DNA of 64,000 bases from Schizochytrium sp. TIO01 (lineage: Eukaryota; Sar; Bigyra; Thraustochytrida; Thraustochytriidae): the NCBI GenBank assembly GCA_004764695.1, contig SMSO01000032.1, forward strand, positions 7,770,668 through 7,834,667, read 5' to 3'. A program made the position numbers and the translations under genes. Below, piece by piece: positions 1 through 10,083 of this stretch. Below the pieces are notes generated by a model, which worked only from the letters and a program-made list of their open reading frames with translations, had not been told where the DNA came from and did not search any database. The stretch's first letter is position 1. Each line of letters starts with the position of its first letter.

Positions 1-1915
1 CAGGGTTTTACACAGCGCGCGCATGGAGAGGGAGCGAGCGCACAACAAAAATTGAACACACCATTTTAAAAATATTACTAATTGTTTACCTACTAATAAT
101 TATAATAATGCAATACTCCCGTTAACTAACAAAACAAATTTGAAAGCAAAAACTTTTAAAATTTTAAAAATAAAAATAATAAATAAGGTCAGTATTAGAC
201 TCAGTAGGAGCCATGCTAGGCCTGACGGCCTTGGTACAAAGAAACAAAGATTTGAGACTTAGTTCGTCCTCGACGGCTCATGTCATCGTGCACAGTAAAG
301 AGGTAGGCAGAGATGCTTGATTGTGATGAAGAAAGGGGGGATACTAGTTCAAGGTATCCTAGCAAGGATCATTAATGTTTCATTTTTGAAGAAGAGGGAA
401 AGAAGACACTTCAAGACTGAAGTGATCTCTTCTTTAGAAGTGTGTACGTGTGCACACCGCAATATTTAAGTTGATTCGAGAGGTAGTACTAGTAGGAATA
501 ATTATAATATGTCTTCCGGTGCCAGCACTTTCTCATTTATTTACAAAAATAGTTTTTATTTGTATATATGTATTTAGTGTGTTAATAACTAATACCAATA
601 GTAGTAGTGTTAATAGTAGTAGTTAGTAGTAATAATAATAATAATAATAGTAGTATATGATTATTATTTTAAAAAACAAAAAAAATAAAAAAACTACTAG
701 GTACTAGTAACAAACTTATCTTATCTTTTCCTTTCTTTCAACTTTCATGTAAGCTTGAGAAGGAAATAACAATAGTGTGTATATCTCACTCAATACAGGC
801 TTTAAAATTCAAAGTGCGTGCTTGCTTGGGAGAGAGAGAGAAAAGCAGCGACTTCCTTCGAAAGAGCTCCCGCACCAATACGTATAATGAGCACGAAAAA
901 GACAGTATAAGCAAAGCAAAAGAAGAGAATAGCATCAGTAGCAGGGTGCTTTTTCAAAAATAGACCTTAGGAAATTCAAAGCAAAGGCCCCTTTTTTCCC
1001 CTTCTTCTTCTTCTTCTTCTTCTTCTTCTTCTCCTTCTTCTTTTACATGCGCTTTGTTCGTGCACGCGCGCACAGTAATGTTTTCATCTCGAAAACATTA
1101 AAGGTGCATTGGCACTCAAGCTATAATTGAGGCTAGGCCGTACTAATCAGTACTTACCAAGAAGCTATAGTACGTACAGTAGTCGTAGGCTAGTAGTAGC
1201 AGTTTGTACAGACAGATCCAGCTAGCACCAGAACCATCTCTATTGGGCCTGGACTATAGATTGCTGGAGGAAGTAGGTTACGGAAAAAGAAACCTCAAGA
1301 ATTTAGTTTTTGCCATAAACTTCAGATGTTAAAATAACTATACTATCAAAACTAAGCACAAAATATACGAGTAGTCGTGCATAATGACAATAAATTTTAC
1401 AGAGGTGTTGAACATACTACGCTTTGGTGCTTTATACAAATTACAGACTTGTAATGTATGCATGAACAAGCGATCATCTCCAACAGCAAACAACTCATTT
1501 TTATTTATCTTATTTTCGCATCCAAAGTAGAGGAGGAAAAGTTATATGAAAACACTCAAGTGCGGCCTCTAACATTGAGATATTCAATGAAACTTGCAGA
1601 ATTCGTTATAATGATTTACAAACAAATTAAAAAATAAAATTAAAAAATCGTCAGGTTGAAAGTCAGACAAGATGAAATTAACTTAAAATAAGAATGAGTG
1701 GAAATCTCAACAACATATAGAATATAGAAATTATGGTCATGCTACTGGGAATATAGCGTGTTGGTAAATCATCAGAAAGGATCTAAATTTATATAGAATA
1801 TAGGCTTTCTGGGGGTGAATCATCAGCGCAAGACCATAGCTGAAACGATAGTCAAAACAGAATGCAAATTTATATTGTAATCTTTTGGGAGCTCTACTTA
1901 CAGCGAGTAGCAATT
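1..1915. other. Intergenic, no gene seen
   Basis: AT-rich DNA with short runs of A, T and TAG/TAA words and one CTT microsatellite. The longest open frame (775-963) starts at GTG, has no recognisable content and lies in low-complexity sequence, so I do not call it. Nothing else is supportable. Confidence 0.6.
1001..1042 (+). repeat. CTT trinucleotide microsatellite
   Basis: About 14 near-perfect copies of CTT on the + strand with one C interruption close to the end, preceded by a T/C-rich run. Confidence 0.9.
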
Positions 1916-3904
1916 TTAGTGATTGGTTTGGTTGAACTTGGGTTTAGCCACAAATGCAGGGGAGAGACCCTTGCGAAGAGCATGAGTAATAACAATGACA
2001 ACGAGAGTTGTGCAAGCCATAAATGCGGTGAACACATTGGTGTAAGGACTTGCTGTACCTGACATAGACCCTAGCATGAAAACAGAGAGGAAAACGAACG
2101 CAAGCTTTGTTAACACGCTCGTGAGAGATTCGTCCTCAGGGTTTCCGGCAAAGATGTCCTCGTTTTTACCAAGTGACGAAACTTTGAATTCCCCCAGAAA
2201 GAGATCAAACGAGTCTTGCTTGATACCGTCATAGAAATTATTAAGGAAGTACCTTGTAACGCTGTTCAGGCCATCTTGCAATTTGCCGAGTGTACCTCTT
2301 CGTGTTTTCAAGGCTGGCGTCCCGGCATACAAAACACTCATCGTGTTAGCGTTCGCCCGATTGATGTCTTGCAAGACACCATCAATGGAGGCATAGGGGG
2401 AACTGAGCACATCTTCGCTGGGCTTTGCCACATGAGGAAGTTCATCGCTATCCTTGGCGAGCATTTCAAGTGTCATAAAAACATGGCGCCGAGCTAAAAC
2501 TGTTTGAACAACCGAGGTTCGGTCGAGGGAGTCCATGCAATTAGTTCTGAAGACACCAGTTTGCCATTTAGCAACACGGCCGTTCCGAAGCTGGGCGAAA
2601 AATCCGTATGAATCAATGTCATCATGCAGCTCTTTGATAAGTTTACTCACGTTTTCGTACTTGCCCTTTCGACACTCATGGTGAAAGTCAAACCACACCA
2701 AATGCAGCCGCTTATCTCCAAGGTTTTCATGATGCTCTTTGAAACGATTGCCAAGTTGACGTTGATCTTGAATAGTAGAACCTTTGCCGCTCCGGTCAAC
2801 CAAATTAATACAAGTTGCCTTTCCATAATGGTCAATGGAATGCTGACCATTTGAGCCTGTAAAATGCTTTGAAAATCGGGAAAGACCTTCACCAGGGGAA
2901 GTGCCCAGAGTCACCCGCGGCATGTACTTGGTCGTCACCTTTTGACTCCATTCTGTTGGAATGGACCCCCGGGTTTGTATGTAGGAACAAAGTGAAATAT
3001 CTGTGCGCCAGGAAGAATCAGAGTCTGTTCCAGGCTCTTGTACTTGAGGGAGCAATATCTGCTCAATCTCAACAAAATTTGCAGCATTACCTTCTGAATC
3101 TAAACCACGCAAGTTGAACCTAGTACCTTGTCGAGCGCGGGAGCGTCGGGAAATGAACAAATAGGTCAGGCTGAGAGCACCTGAAGAATTTTGACTCAGA
3201 ACTGGCACATGGTGACGAACTGCAACGTAGCCACAAATTACTGGATGGACCCAATCATCTAATTTGGCTTCTCCAAAAGCTCGCGACATACTTAGATTCC
3301 AAAAGAAGCGCGGATCGGCTCTCGCTGCGAGACTTTGCTCATGTGTAAAGAGCGGGGTACCGTCAGAATTCAGCGGAACCGTCCAAAGGCCATTCTCGTC
3401 TTGACTCCCCTTTTGTGCCCTTTGACCAAGAAGTGCAATACGCTGCGCGGTTTGAGTGATATCATAATTGTGCGAAAAGTAAAGTGTTCTGGTTTCCACC
3501 ACACTGTGAAGCATATCTAAGAACTTAGCTTCTTGTTTGAGCTGCAAGAGGCTCAGTTTGGGCGGGTCCAATTTCGCGTTGTTTGGAGTGGGAACTGGGA
3601 GAAAATCTGCTGCCACAATTTGACATATTTCTGCACCGTTTGGGCCATTTCGAACTACACTTCTTGCGCGTGTAACAACACCAAGATAAGGCCCTCTATG
3701 AAGCTCCACAATTCCCAGGATTGCGTATACCGACATTACCCGTGTAGCACTGTGTTCAAGAGCCGTCGAACGAGCCTCAAGTGAGACCTGCGTTGAACGA
3801 CTTTCAGGGTTAAGACCTACGCGAAGGACAGAGCTGCTTCCTCGAAGCAAAGGTGCCTCAAGTACCAAGGCATCTTCTGCAAAATGGAGTGTATATTGTG
3901 CCAT
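1916..3904 (-). CDS. SAC1: SAC1-type phosphoinositide phosphatase
   Basis: Predicted 662-residue integral ER/Golgi lipid phosphatase that removes phosphate from PI4P and related phosphoinositides. The Sac catalytic P-loop is explicit: RTNCMDSLDRT, a CX5RT motif with the nucleophile at Cys456. The family consensus usually reads C-[IM]-D-C/N-L-D-R-T-N, so this is a standard active-site loop. An N-terminal Sac domain covers roughly residues 60-330. The C-terminus carries two hydrophobic segments (about residues 595-612 and 620-640), as in yeast and animal Sac1, supporting membrane anchoring with the catalytic domain in the cytosol. The open frame extends 26 codons further upstream but begins at TTG. 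I chose the ATG at 3904-3902 because it has A at -3 and G at +4 and is followed by the compact MAQYTLHF start typical of the family. No intron is needed. It is transcribed divergently from GET3. Confidence 0.93.
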   Translation of the reverse strand: MAQYTLHFAEDALVLEAPLLRGSSSVLRVGLNPESRSTQVSLEARSTALEHSATRVMSVYAILGIVELHRGPYLGVVTRARSVVRNGPNGAEICQIVAADFLPVPTPNNAKLDPPKLSLLQLKQEAKFLDMLHSVVETRTLYFSHNYDITQTAQRIALLGQRAQKGSQDENGLWTVPLNSDGTPLFTHEQSLAARADPRFFWNLSMSRAFGEAKLDDWVHPVICGYVAVRHHVPVLSQNSSGALSLTYLFISRRSRARQGTRFNLRGLDSEGNAANFVEIEQILLPQVQEPGTDSDSSWRTDISLCSYIQTRGSIPTEWSQKVTTKYMPRVTLGTSPGEGLSRFSKHFTGSNGQHSIDHYGKATCINLVDRSGKGSTIQDQRQLGNRFKEHHENLGDKRLHLVWFDFHHECRKGKYENVSKLIKELHDDIDSYGFFAQLRNGRVAKWQTGVFRTNCMDSLDRTSVVQTVLARRHVFMTLEMLAKDSDELPHVAKPSEDVLSSPYASIDGVLQDINRANANTMSVLYAGTPALKTRRGTLGKLQDGLNSVTRYFLNNFYDGIKQDSFDLFLGEFKVSSLGKNEDIFAGNPEDESLTSVLTKLAFVFLSVFMLGSMSGTASPYTNVFTAFMACTTLVVIVITHALRKGLSPAFVAKPKFNQTNH

Positions 3905-5591
3905 GATTTTATATTCCAAACAGGCAAAAGACACCCCGGGTTTCGTTGCTACTCTCTTAGCAAGAGTGCTTAGGTCTCTCAACTTTTGGATATATCAGAT
4001 TTCCCTTAGAGCAATTTGCGAAGCCTTTATGAGACGAGAGCTACACTGAGAGCACGTCTCCTTGCAGCTTCAGCTTATATTTGGCGAGCGAATGAATTAT
4101 ACGGGGCAAATGAGCGACCCGAAGGGTTGTGAGCGCTCACGGCTTGAGAAAGGCTGTGTTAAAGCGAAGAGACTAGGGGGATGAGCACCAACGCGAACGA
4201 GAAGATAGATGATAGCAGCGAAGGCAGCGAAGCAAGCACCAGCGAAGATAGGTAACTAGTAAGATTGTCACTCAAGCGTAAAAACCCAAATCAACAACTT
4301 TGCAAAGGGTACTTTGAAAATATTCACCTTTAGGTCTCCCACCTGAGATCGTGCAAGAGCTCCTGGAGTAAAGCTGATTTGTTATTCATTCTCAATCTCT
4401 GGTGCTGAGAATGAATAAGTAGACTGAAACTATCATGCAATGTACTAAGTGCTAAGGTCTTTATACTTATAAGTCTACCACTGGTCAAACCTTTTCTCTT
4501 TCTTTTTGTTGTTTCCGGCTCAGTTCAAGTTATTCTTACCCCTTAAAAGTTATCCAACTTTTGCTGAAGCGCAGATGTAGCTAGCTGAAGCAAGCAGCAT
4601 TTTATAATGATCATGATGATCATGATGATGACCATGATGATCATGACCATGATGATCATGATGATACTCTAATATACGTACGTACTTCGTTAGAGATTAC
4701 TTTTTAAAAGGTGGTAGCATGGTTAGTTTTTTTATAGGCCTACTATATCTATAAAATCAACTAATTTCATGATGATGGTATGGTGGTGTTAGAGGACAGC
4801 TAGCATGACATTCTGCCACCAAGAAGAACCTCGTTCTCGCAAATTGATTAGCTCATTGCAGAGCTAAATTTGGTCAACTGATGCATTGTATCCACTAGAT
4901 GGTCAAGGTATTGGCTGTCATCTCTCTTATTGGCAAAGAAAGAAGAAATTATAAGTCAGTTTGAGAGCTCAGAGGTAAAACAGATTTAGCCTCGGGCTAC
5001 AAACTTAAGCCAAAACAATCACTTAGCCAGCAAAGAAGAACTGATCTTTATGCCATGGGAAGTAGGTTGCTAGGTACTACTAGAACCTATCGCTTTAACT
5101 TCTTTGTGGTGACAGTGACTATTTTGGCTTGAGTTTTTACTCAAGTTGCTAAGAAATTTTAACTGATTAGGTACCTACCTCCAAGTCTGAGAGTGTTGTG
5201 GCGACAAAAGGGTTATGTAGTAGTGGGGCATGGTTTGGTGTAGTACTTAGGTGCCCTACTAAGTAAACGTATTGTAACTAACCCTTAAAGGCATTAACAT
5301 TTACTACTTCCTATACACCACTACACTACGATGTATGTTCCATTGACATGGTTTCTAAACTGCTTTGTATAAAAAGGTAGGTACTAGTAGTACCCATGAT
5401 AGTAAGCTATGAATAATCATTCTATGATAAGTAGTAGTTGGGACTATGTGCTAGGCTGTCTCCTTCTATTCTCGAGGATGATCATCAAGCGAACAGAGAG
5501 AAGATTGGACTTGAAGAGGATCAGTAACTCAACATCGTTAGCTAGCCTCACCGTTACTGAGTACATTGCGGTACCTGCAACTCTTGAGAAG
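3905..5591. other. Divergent intergenic region between SAC1 and GET3
   Basis: Likely holds the promoters and 5' leaders of both flanking genes. It contains a palindromic TGATCA/ATGATC-type repeat (4608-4666). A possible two-exon 43-codon reading frame (4181-4251 joined to 4524-4584) is discussed in the findings. The frame upstream of GET3 exon 1 stays open back to an ATG at 5409. Confidence 0.5.
4608..4666. repeat. TGATCATGA-type palindromic tandem repeat
   Basis: A short array of TGATCATGATGATCATGA-like units with ACC interruptions. Because TGATCA and ATCATGAT are self-complementary, the array can fold back on itself or form cruciforms. Confidence 0.85.
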
Positions 5592-7025
5592 ATGGCGGAC
5601 GACGAAGACTGTGCTCCTACGGTGCAGAACCTTCTCGACCAAACCTCACTGCAATGGATCTTTGTAGGTGGCAAAGGTAAGTCAGGCGCTGGCAGGGAGG
5701 GGGAGTGTTTAGAACGATAAACTCGAGTAACCAAAGTTATGAGGAGTGATAACCTATGGCTAGCCTGCCAAGCCTGTTTTGATCAGGATAGAATGCTTAA
5801 TGAGTGTTTTCAGTGCGACGTGAAGCACTTAGGAACCGACAATTCAGTCCGAGATTAAAACAAAATAGAGGTTATGACGGAATTCTTATACTAACACCTG
5901 GAGCAATCTGTATCCCATCACATGCAATTATGTTCATACTTTTCCATGTGTGCATTATTTGTTCATGAAAATCTATTCTTTCACCTTGTTTTCTTAGGTG
6001 GCGTTGGTAAGACTACAACAACATGCTGTATTGGTGTGTTGCTGTCTCAGGTGCGACGCAAAGTTTTGATTGTCTCAACTGATCCTGCGCACAATCTGAG
6101 TGACGCATTTTGCCAGAAATTTACGCATGAGCCTACGCTAGTGAATGGATTTAGCAATCTTTATTGCATGGAGATCGAGCCTGCAAGCATGACTTCGGAG
6201 GCAAGCGTTGATAGCTTGGGACTTGGCGAAGAGAGCCCAATGCAGAATATGTTCAAGGAGCTTGGTGGTGCAATGCCCGGCATCGATGAAGCCATGAGCT
6301 TCACTGAGATCATGAAGAGTGTACAGAAGATGGACTATGACGTGATTTGCTTTGATACTGCCCCGACTGGTCACACCCTTCGCCTTCTTCGGTTCCCCAC
6401 AACCTTGCAAACTGCCTTTGAAAAAATCATGGAGCTCAAAAACAAGTACGGCGGCCTGTTGAACCAAGCAGCTTCGATGATGGGCCAAAACAGCCAAGGT
6501 ATGGAGAATGCACTTCTGGGAAAACTTGAAGAAACCCAACGTGTGATAGGCGAAGTAAACAAGACATTTCGCAACCCAGACAAAACGACTTTCGTCTGCG
6601 TATGTATTCCTGAATTTCTGTCTGTTTACGAAACTGAGCGTCTTGTCCAGGAGCTCACAAAGTACGAGATTGATGTGCACAACATCGTTGTGAACCAGGT
6701 ACTTTTTGCTGAACCAGACGCTTGCAGAAAGCTTCTAGCTCGGAAGCGTATGCAGGACAAGTACCTTGATCAAATTCACGACTTATACGAGGACTTCAAC
6801 GTAACTGTCATGCCGATGCGTGACAACGAGGTGCGGGGTGCTGAAGCGCTCAAGGCATTTTCGCAGTATCTTATCAACCCTTATCGCCCAGCAAAAACCG
6901 TCGATGGTGTTGCATCCTCCCCTCAAGTTGTGAAGTATCTTATTGATAAGTTTGAGCTTGACAAGGAGGAAGTCTTCAAGGCTCTGGATGAACAAGGACT
7001 CACTGTTCCTCGCATCGACAATTAA
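5592..7025 (+). CDS. GET3: GET3/TRC40 tail-anchored protein targeting ATPase (two exons)
   Basis: Coding sequence is join(5592..5676, 5998..7025), 370 residues; the 321-nt intron begins GTAAGT and ends TTCTTAG. The intron splits the deviant Walker A motif: GGKG from exon 1 and the next bases of exon 2 give GGKGGVGKT. Other signatures are the switch [11 protein letters not shown], the [11 protein letters not shown]-loop, the PGIDEAMSF segment of the client-binding region, and the [15 protein letters not shown] block shared with eukaryotic Get3. The family delivers tail-anchored membrane proteins from the cytosol to the ER as an ATP-gated dimer. The zinc-binding CxxC seen in animal and fungal Get3 reads CRKL here, so the second cysteine is missing. 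The ATG at 5592 has A at -3 and G at +4 and matches the short acidic N-terminus of the family. The frame is also open to an upstream ATG at 5409, which would add 61 residues. ArsA is the alternative name for the family; there is no arsenic-operon context. Confidence 0.94.
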
Positions 7026-8037
7026 AATAAAAATAAATCTTTTGCTAGTACGGGACGTTTTGTATCTTTCTCTGCCATTCCGTCTTTGGTCGTAGAGCGC
7101 TTTCTTGAGAGTGCATTTTTTCAAGCAGTTGCTCATTGATCTCTGTAGCTTAAATAAACTAACAAGTGTTCTTCAAACGGCAGTATAAGAGTTCTTCTTG
7201 AAGGATCTGTTTTTTTAAAAGAATCATTTTCTTTTCATTTTTATACTTTCGAGGATATATAACGAGGAGTTGGCTTCTCTTTAGATGGCTGTTGTCTCTC
7301 CTCATTTGTCATTTTTTAACACTCTAAACTTTTTCCAATTGCTTGTAATATATTCCTTTTTCCCAATGAAGTGAAGTGATGTATGTGAGGTCCTTCGTTT
7401 TTTTAAAGGAACAGGAAACAAAAAAAAGAGCCAGGGAGGAACGTAGACTTTATTTTGCCTAGACTGCAATTATTGTAATTACGGAGGCTGAGTGGACGTG
7501 CCAGGGGCTCTAGGTGACGTACGCTGCTAGGACAGTGTTCTCCCAAGGAGCTAGACATACGAATTCAGTATACTTGCTATTTTATAAACTTCTGCTTCAA
7601 ATTTTCGATTGAAACATATGCTGTATGTGTTTTCAAAAAAGTTCTCAGAATTGCAATATTTGCTTCATTATTTCTTATCATTGCATGCTATTATTTATCT
7701 TGATCGCATATGCTGCTACATTCAACATGTCATTTAATGCACGCAATCGAAACAAACTTGGTGAGGAAGGACATTAGATTGTTGCCAACGGCTAGTGTTG
7801 GATAGATGATTAATTGCTTGGACCAATGTAATCCAGATCACCTTAAAGCAAATCCACAGAATCTTCTTTTGTTAATTTCCTTAAATTGCTTCAAAGCTAG
7901 TCGGCTCGCCATTTGAGACTTTTTCTAATGATTGGAAAGTGCTCTTTGGGTTCTCAAATCTACGACGTACAGCACATTGTAGAAATAATAACGAATCGCG
8001 ACATCACCAGATAGGAAATAGACGATGGCCAAAGTGA
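7026..8037. other. Convergent intergenic region between GET3 and transporter
   Basis: The 3' flanks of two converging genes. T-rich stretches follow both stop codons. I see no further gene, RNA or repeat. Confidence 0.55.
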
Positions 8038-9705
8038 TTACATAATTCCAAGAGTTTGCATTGTGCAAAAGATCATCGTGCAACAACCAAACAATAGTAC
8101 GCCACCGTATTTGATAAAAGAGTCATCATAGCCAACATTATCAGGATAGCAATGCGGGCAAATGCCGCCGGCTGCTCCGGGTATGAGGGGGTCGAAGTGT
8201 GTTGGGTCAGAAAGAGCCCTTCCACGCTCAGTTTCGGGACACCGGCATTGTGAAATATTTTCAATCCATCGTGAACGCATAGCACAAATTGGCGGGAGAA
8301 CAAAAGAGATACTCACAGCGGAGACATTTCCAGTAAGACCCATAACAAGCCCGAGATCATCGACTAGTAAAGCGATAGTAATACTAATGACAAAAAGGGT
8401 CAAAGAAAGGGTAAGGTGGCGTTTCAGGCTGACATCTTTGATAGAAATGCCCGCAGGAGTACCAGGGATCCGATCCTTGTGACGGTTTTTCCAACGGTAC
8501 ATCATTTCGTTCAGGATATGACGGCAAATGAAAAAGCAAATTGGATAGGTGAAAGACATAGTGATCATGAAAAGAACGCGGACGAGGATAATTTTGACAT
8601 CATCGGGTGCAAAATTGTCTAAAATATTTTGCTTCACTGTATCCCGGAACGAGAGGTACCCAGGAATCGCCATCAACATACAGATAATAATAGAACCACC
8701 GAGCGCAAAGCGTGTAACTCGCTTCCAGCGAGCTTGCGAGGCATTACGCAAGGAATTGTAGAACAGGAATGAGGTATCGTGACTAACAAACGCAAATGCG
8801 AGGATGCCATACGCTGCAGAAGGATTCTCACCAACCCAAGTGAGCCAAGGCGCATCTGTATCAGGGCAGGTACTTGGGTCAGTTTCTCGTAGAGGACAAT
8901 TATCCCCGGCTGCTGAGGCAGCAACAACAACGAAAATAACGAGGATGACCGCTAAGACCGAAAAGGTGGATGCATGTTCAAGACGGGAGACATCACGCAT
9001 CAAGCAGAGTGGGAGAATAAGTGTAACAGCGATACAGAGAATACTTACTTGGCGTAAGAGCGCACGATCTTGCCACACATCAGATGTGAGACCGAGCAAG
9101 TCTGTAGATACCTCATAGACAACATCGCCACTGACATGGCCTAGAATGATGAGGTAGGTTTGCATTGCACCTGCATCGTACATGAACAAGAGCATGGATA
9201 TCACTGCCCAACCGCCAAAACCAAACAATTTGTCCATAAGCTCTTCATAGTTGTGGACGCCTTCACGAAGCCCTGTGTTCACAAGCATCCGAATTGTGTA
9301 GTCAGAGGTAGCACCGACAAAGCAAGCCATAACAAGACCAAATGCGAATCCTGCTTGTTGAAGAGCGAATGGAATAGCAAGGACACCTGATCCTACAACA
9401 GTGTTGATGAAGTTGAATGTCACACGGCAAGTACTTGAGGTACCCTCGATATCATAAACATTGGTACGCTCCATCTCTTCCTGTAAAAGCGATGGCAAAC
9501 CCATTTCAACATATTCTTCCTCTTCCTCCTCTTCGGCAGCATGAGAGCTACGATGAGTGCTGTCCCAAGCAAGGGTGTGAATGCGACGAAAGTTGTTTTG
9601 GGTCGGTGAAGTCGCACTGTAGCTCCGATGAGCATAACGAGCTGATTGGCTACGAATCATATGGGTAGTTTCATCGGGCTCTCCGTGCTCTGTGCGGGAG
9701 ATCAT
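8038..9705 (-). CDS. Amino acid/auxin permease (AAAP, SLC38-like) transporter
   Basis: A 555-residue multi-pass transporter. A cytosolic N-terminus of about 90 residues, rich in Ser/Arg/His with an acidic run of Glu at about 58-64, is followed by roughly 11 hydrophobic segments. The first transmembrane segment carries the AAAP signature GSGVLAIPFALQQAGF (about residues 105-120), the unwound substrate-binding helix of this family. Family members move neutral or cationic amino acids across the plasma or vacuolar/lysosomal membrane with H+ or Na+; the substrate cannot be read from sequence. The open frame begins with TTG at 9729. I chose the ATG at 9705-9703 (A at -3), giving the start MISRTEHG. 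The stop is TAA at 8040-8038. A GC-rich hairpin island lies about 200-380 nt upstream of the start and could be part of its leader or promoter. Confidence 0.9.
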   Translation of the reverse strand: MISRTEHGEPDETTHMIRSQSARYAHRSYSATSPTQNNFRRIHTLAWDSTHRSSHAAEEEEEEEYVEMGLPSLLQEEMERTNVYDIEGTSSTCRVTFNFINTVVGSGVLAIPFALQQAGFAFGLVMACFVGATSDYTIRMLVNTGLREGVHNYEELMDKLFGFGGWAVISMLLFMYDAGAMQTYLIILGHVSGDVVYEVSTDLLGLTSDVWQDRALLRQVSILCIAVTLILPLCLMRDVSRLEHASTFSVLAVILVIFVVVAASAAGDNCPLRETDPSTCPDTDAPWLTWVGENPSAAYGILAFAFVSHDTSFLFYNSLRNASQARWKRVTRFALGGSIIICMLMAIPGYLSFRDTVKQNILDNFAPDDVKIILVRVLFMITMSFTYPICFFICRHILNEMMYRWKNRHKDRIPGTPAGISIKDVSLKRHLTLSLTLFVISITIALLVDDLGLVMGLTGNVSAVSISFVLPPICAMRSRWIENISQCRCPETERGRALSDPTHFDPLIPGAAGGICPHCYPDNVGYDDSFIKYGGVLLFGCCTMIFCTMQTLGIM

Positions 9706-9907
9706 AGTGTTGCTAAATTCTAATCTCAAGAGCTACTTCAGAGAATTTTAACTGACGCAAGGTTTTTGAGAACCTTTAAATTTTTGCTGCTTGCACGTAA
9801 GCTAGTGATTTTGGCGTGCTTATGCTTGTGAGTTGGCTGCTACTTTAAAAGGAGATGCTGCAGAGGTTGGTATCCTCGCAATTTGGTTAAACTCCTTGCT
9901 GCTTGAC

Positions 9908-10083
9908 GGTATCTACTACACGCCCCCGAGGGCTCGACGGGCGTGAATTGTAAATACCTTACAAGCTAGGCGGGTGGTCAGGGTTCGCAAAGGCGGTAAG
10001 AAGAGTGTATGCACAAGGCAAGGAGCTTGACGCTCCTTAAACCGCTAGCTCCGCCAACGCTGGGCTTATGGCCTATTGTCGTT
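9908..10083. other. Candidate structured RNA or leader element (nested hairpins)
   Basis: A roughly 175-nt GC-rich island in AT-rich DNA with several perfect stems. GGTAT (9908-9912) pairs with ATACC (9954-9958) and encloses CACGCCC (9919-9925) paired with GGGCGTG (9939-9945). AAGGAGC (10020-10026) pairs with GCTCCTT (10032-10038) around a 5-nt loop. GGCGG (9992-9996) can pair with CCGCC (10051-10055), or GCGGT with ACCGC (10041-10045), closing over the previous hairpin. TGGGC (10061-10065) pairs with GCCTA (10071-10075, one G-T pair) inside AACG (10056-10059) and CGTT (10080-10083). Nothing here matches an RNA family I recognise. Strand is unknown. On the minus strand it would sit in the leader of the transporter; on the plus strand it would be a divergent small RNA. 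Confidence 0.3.
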
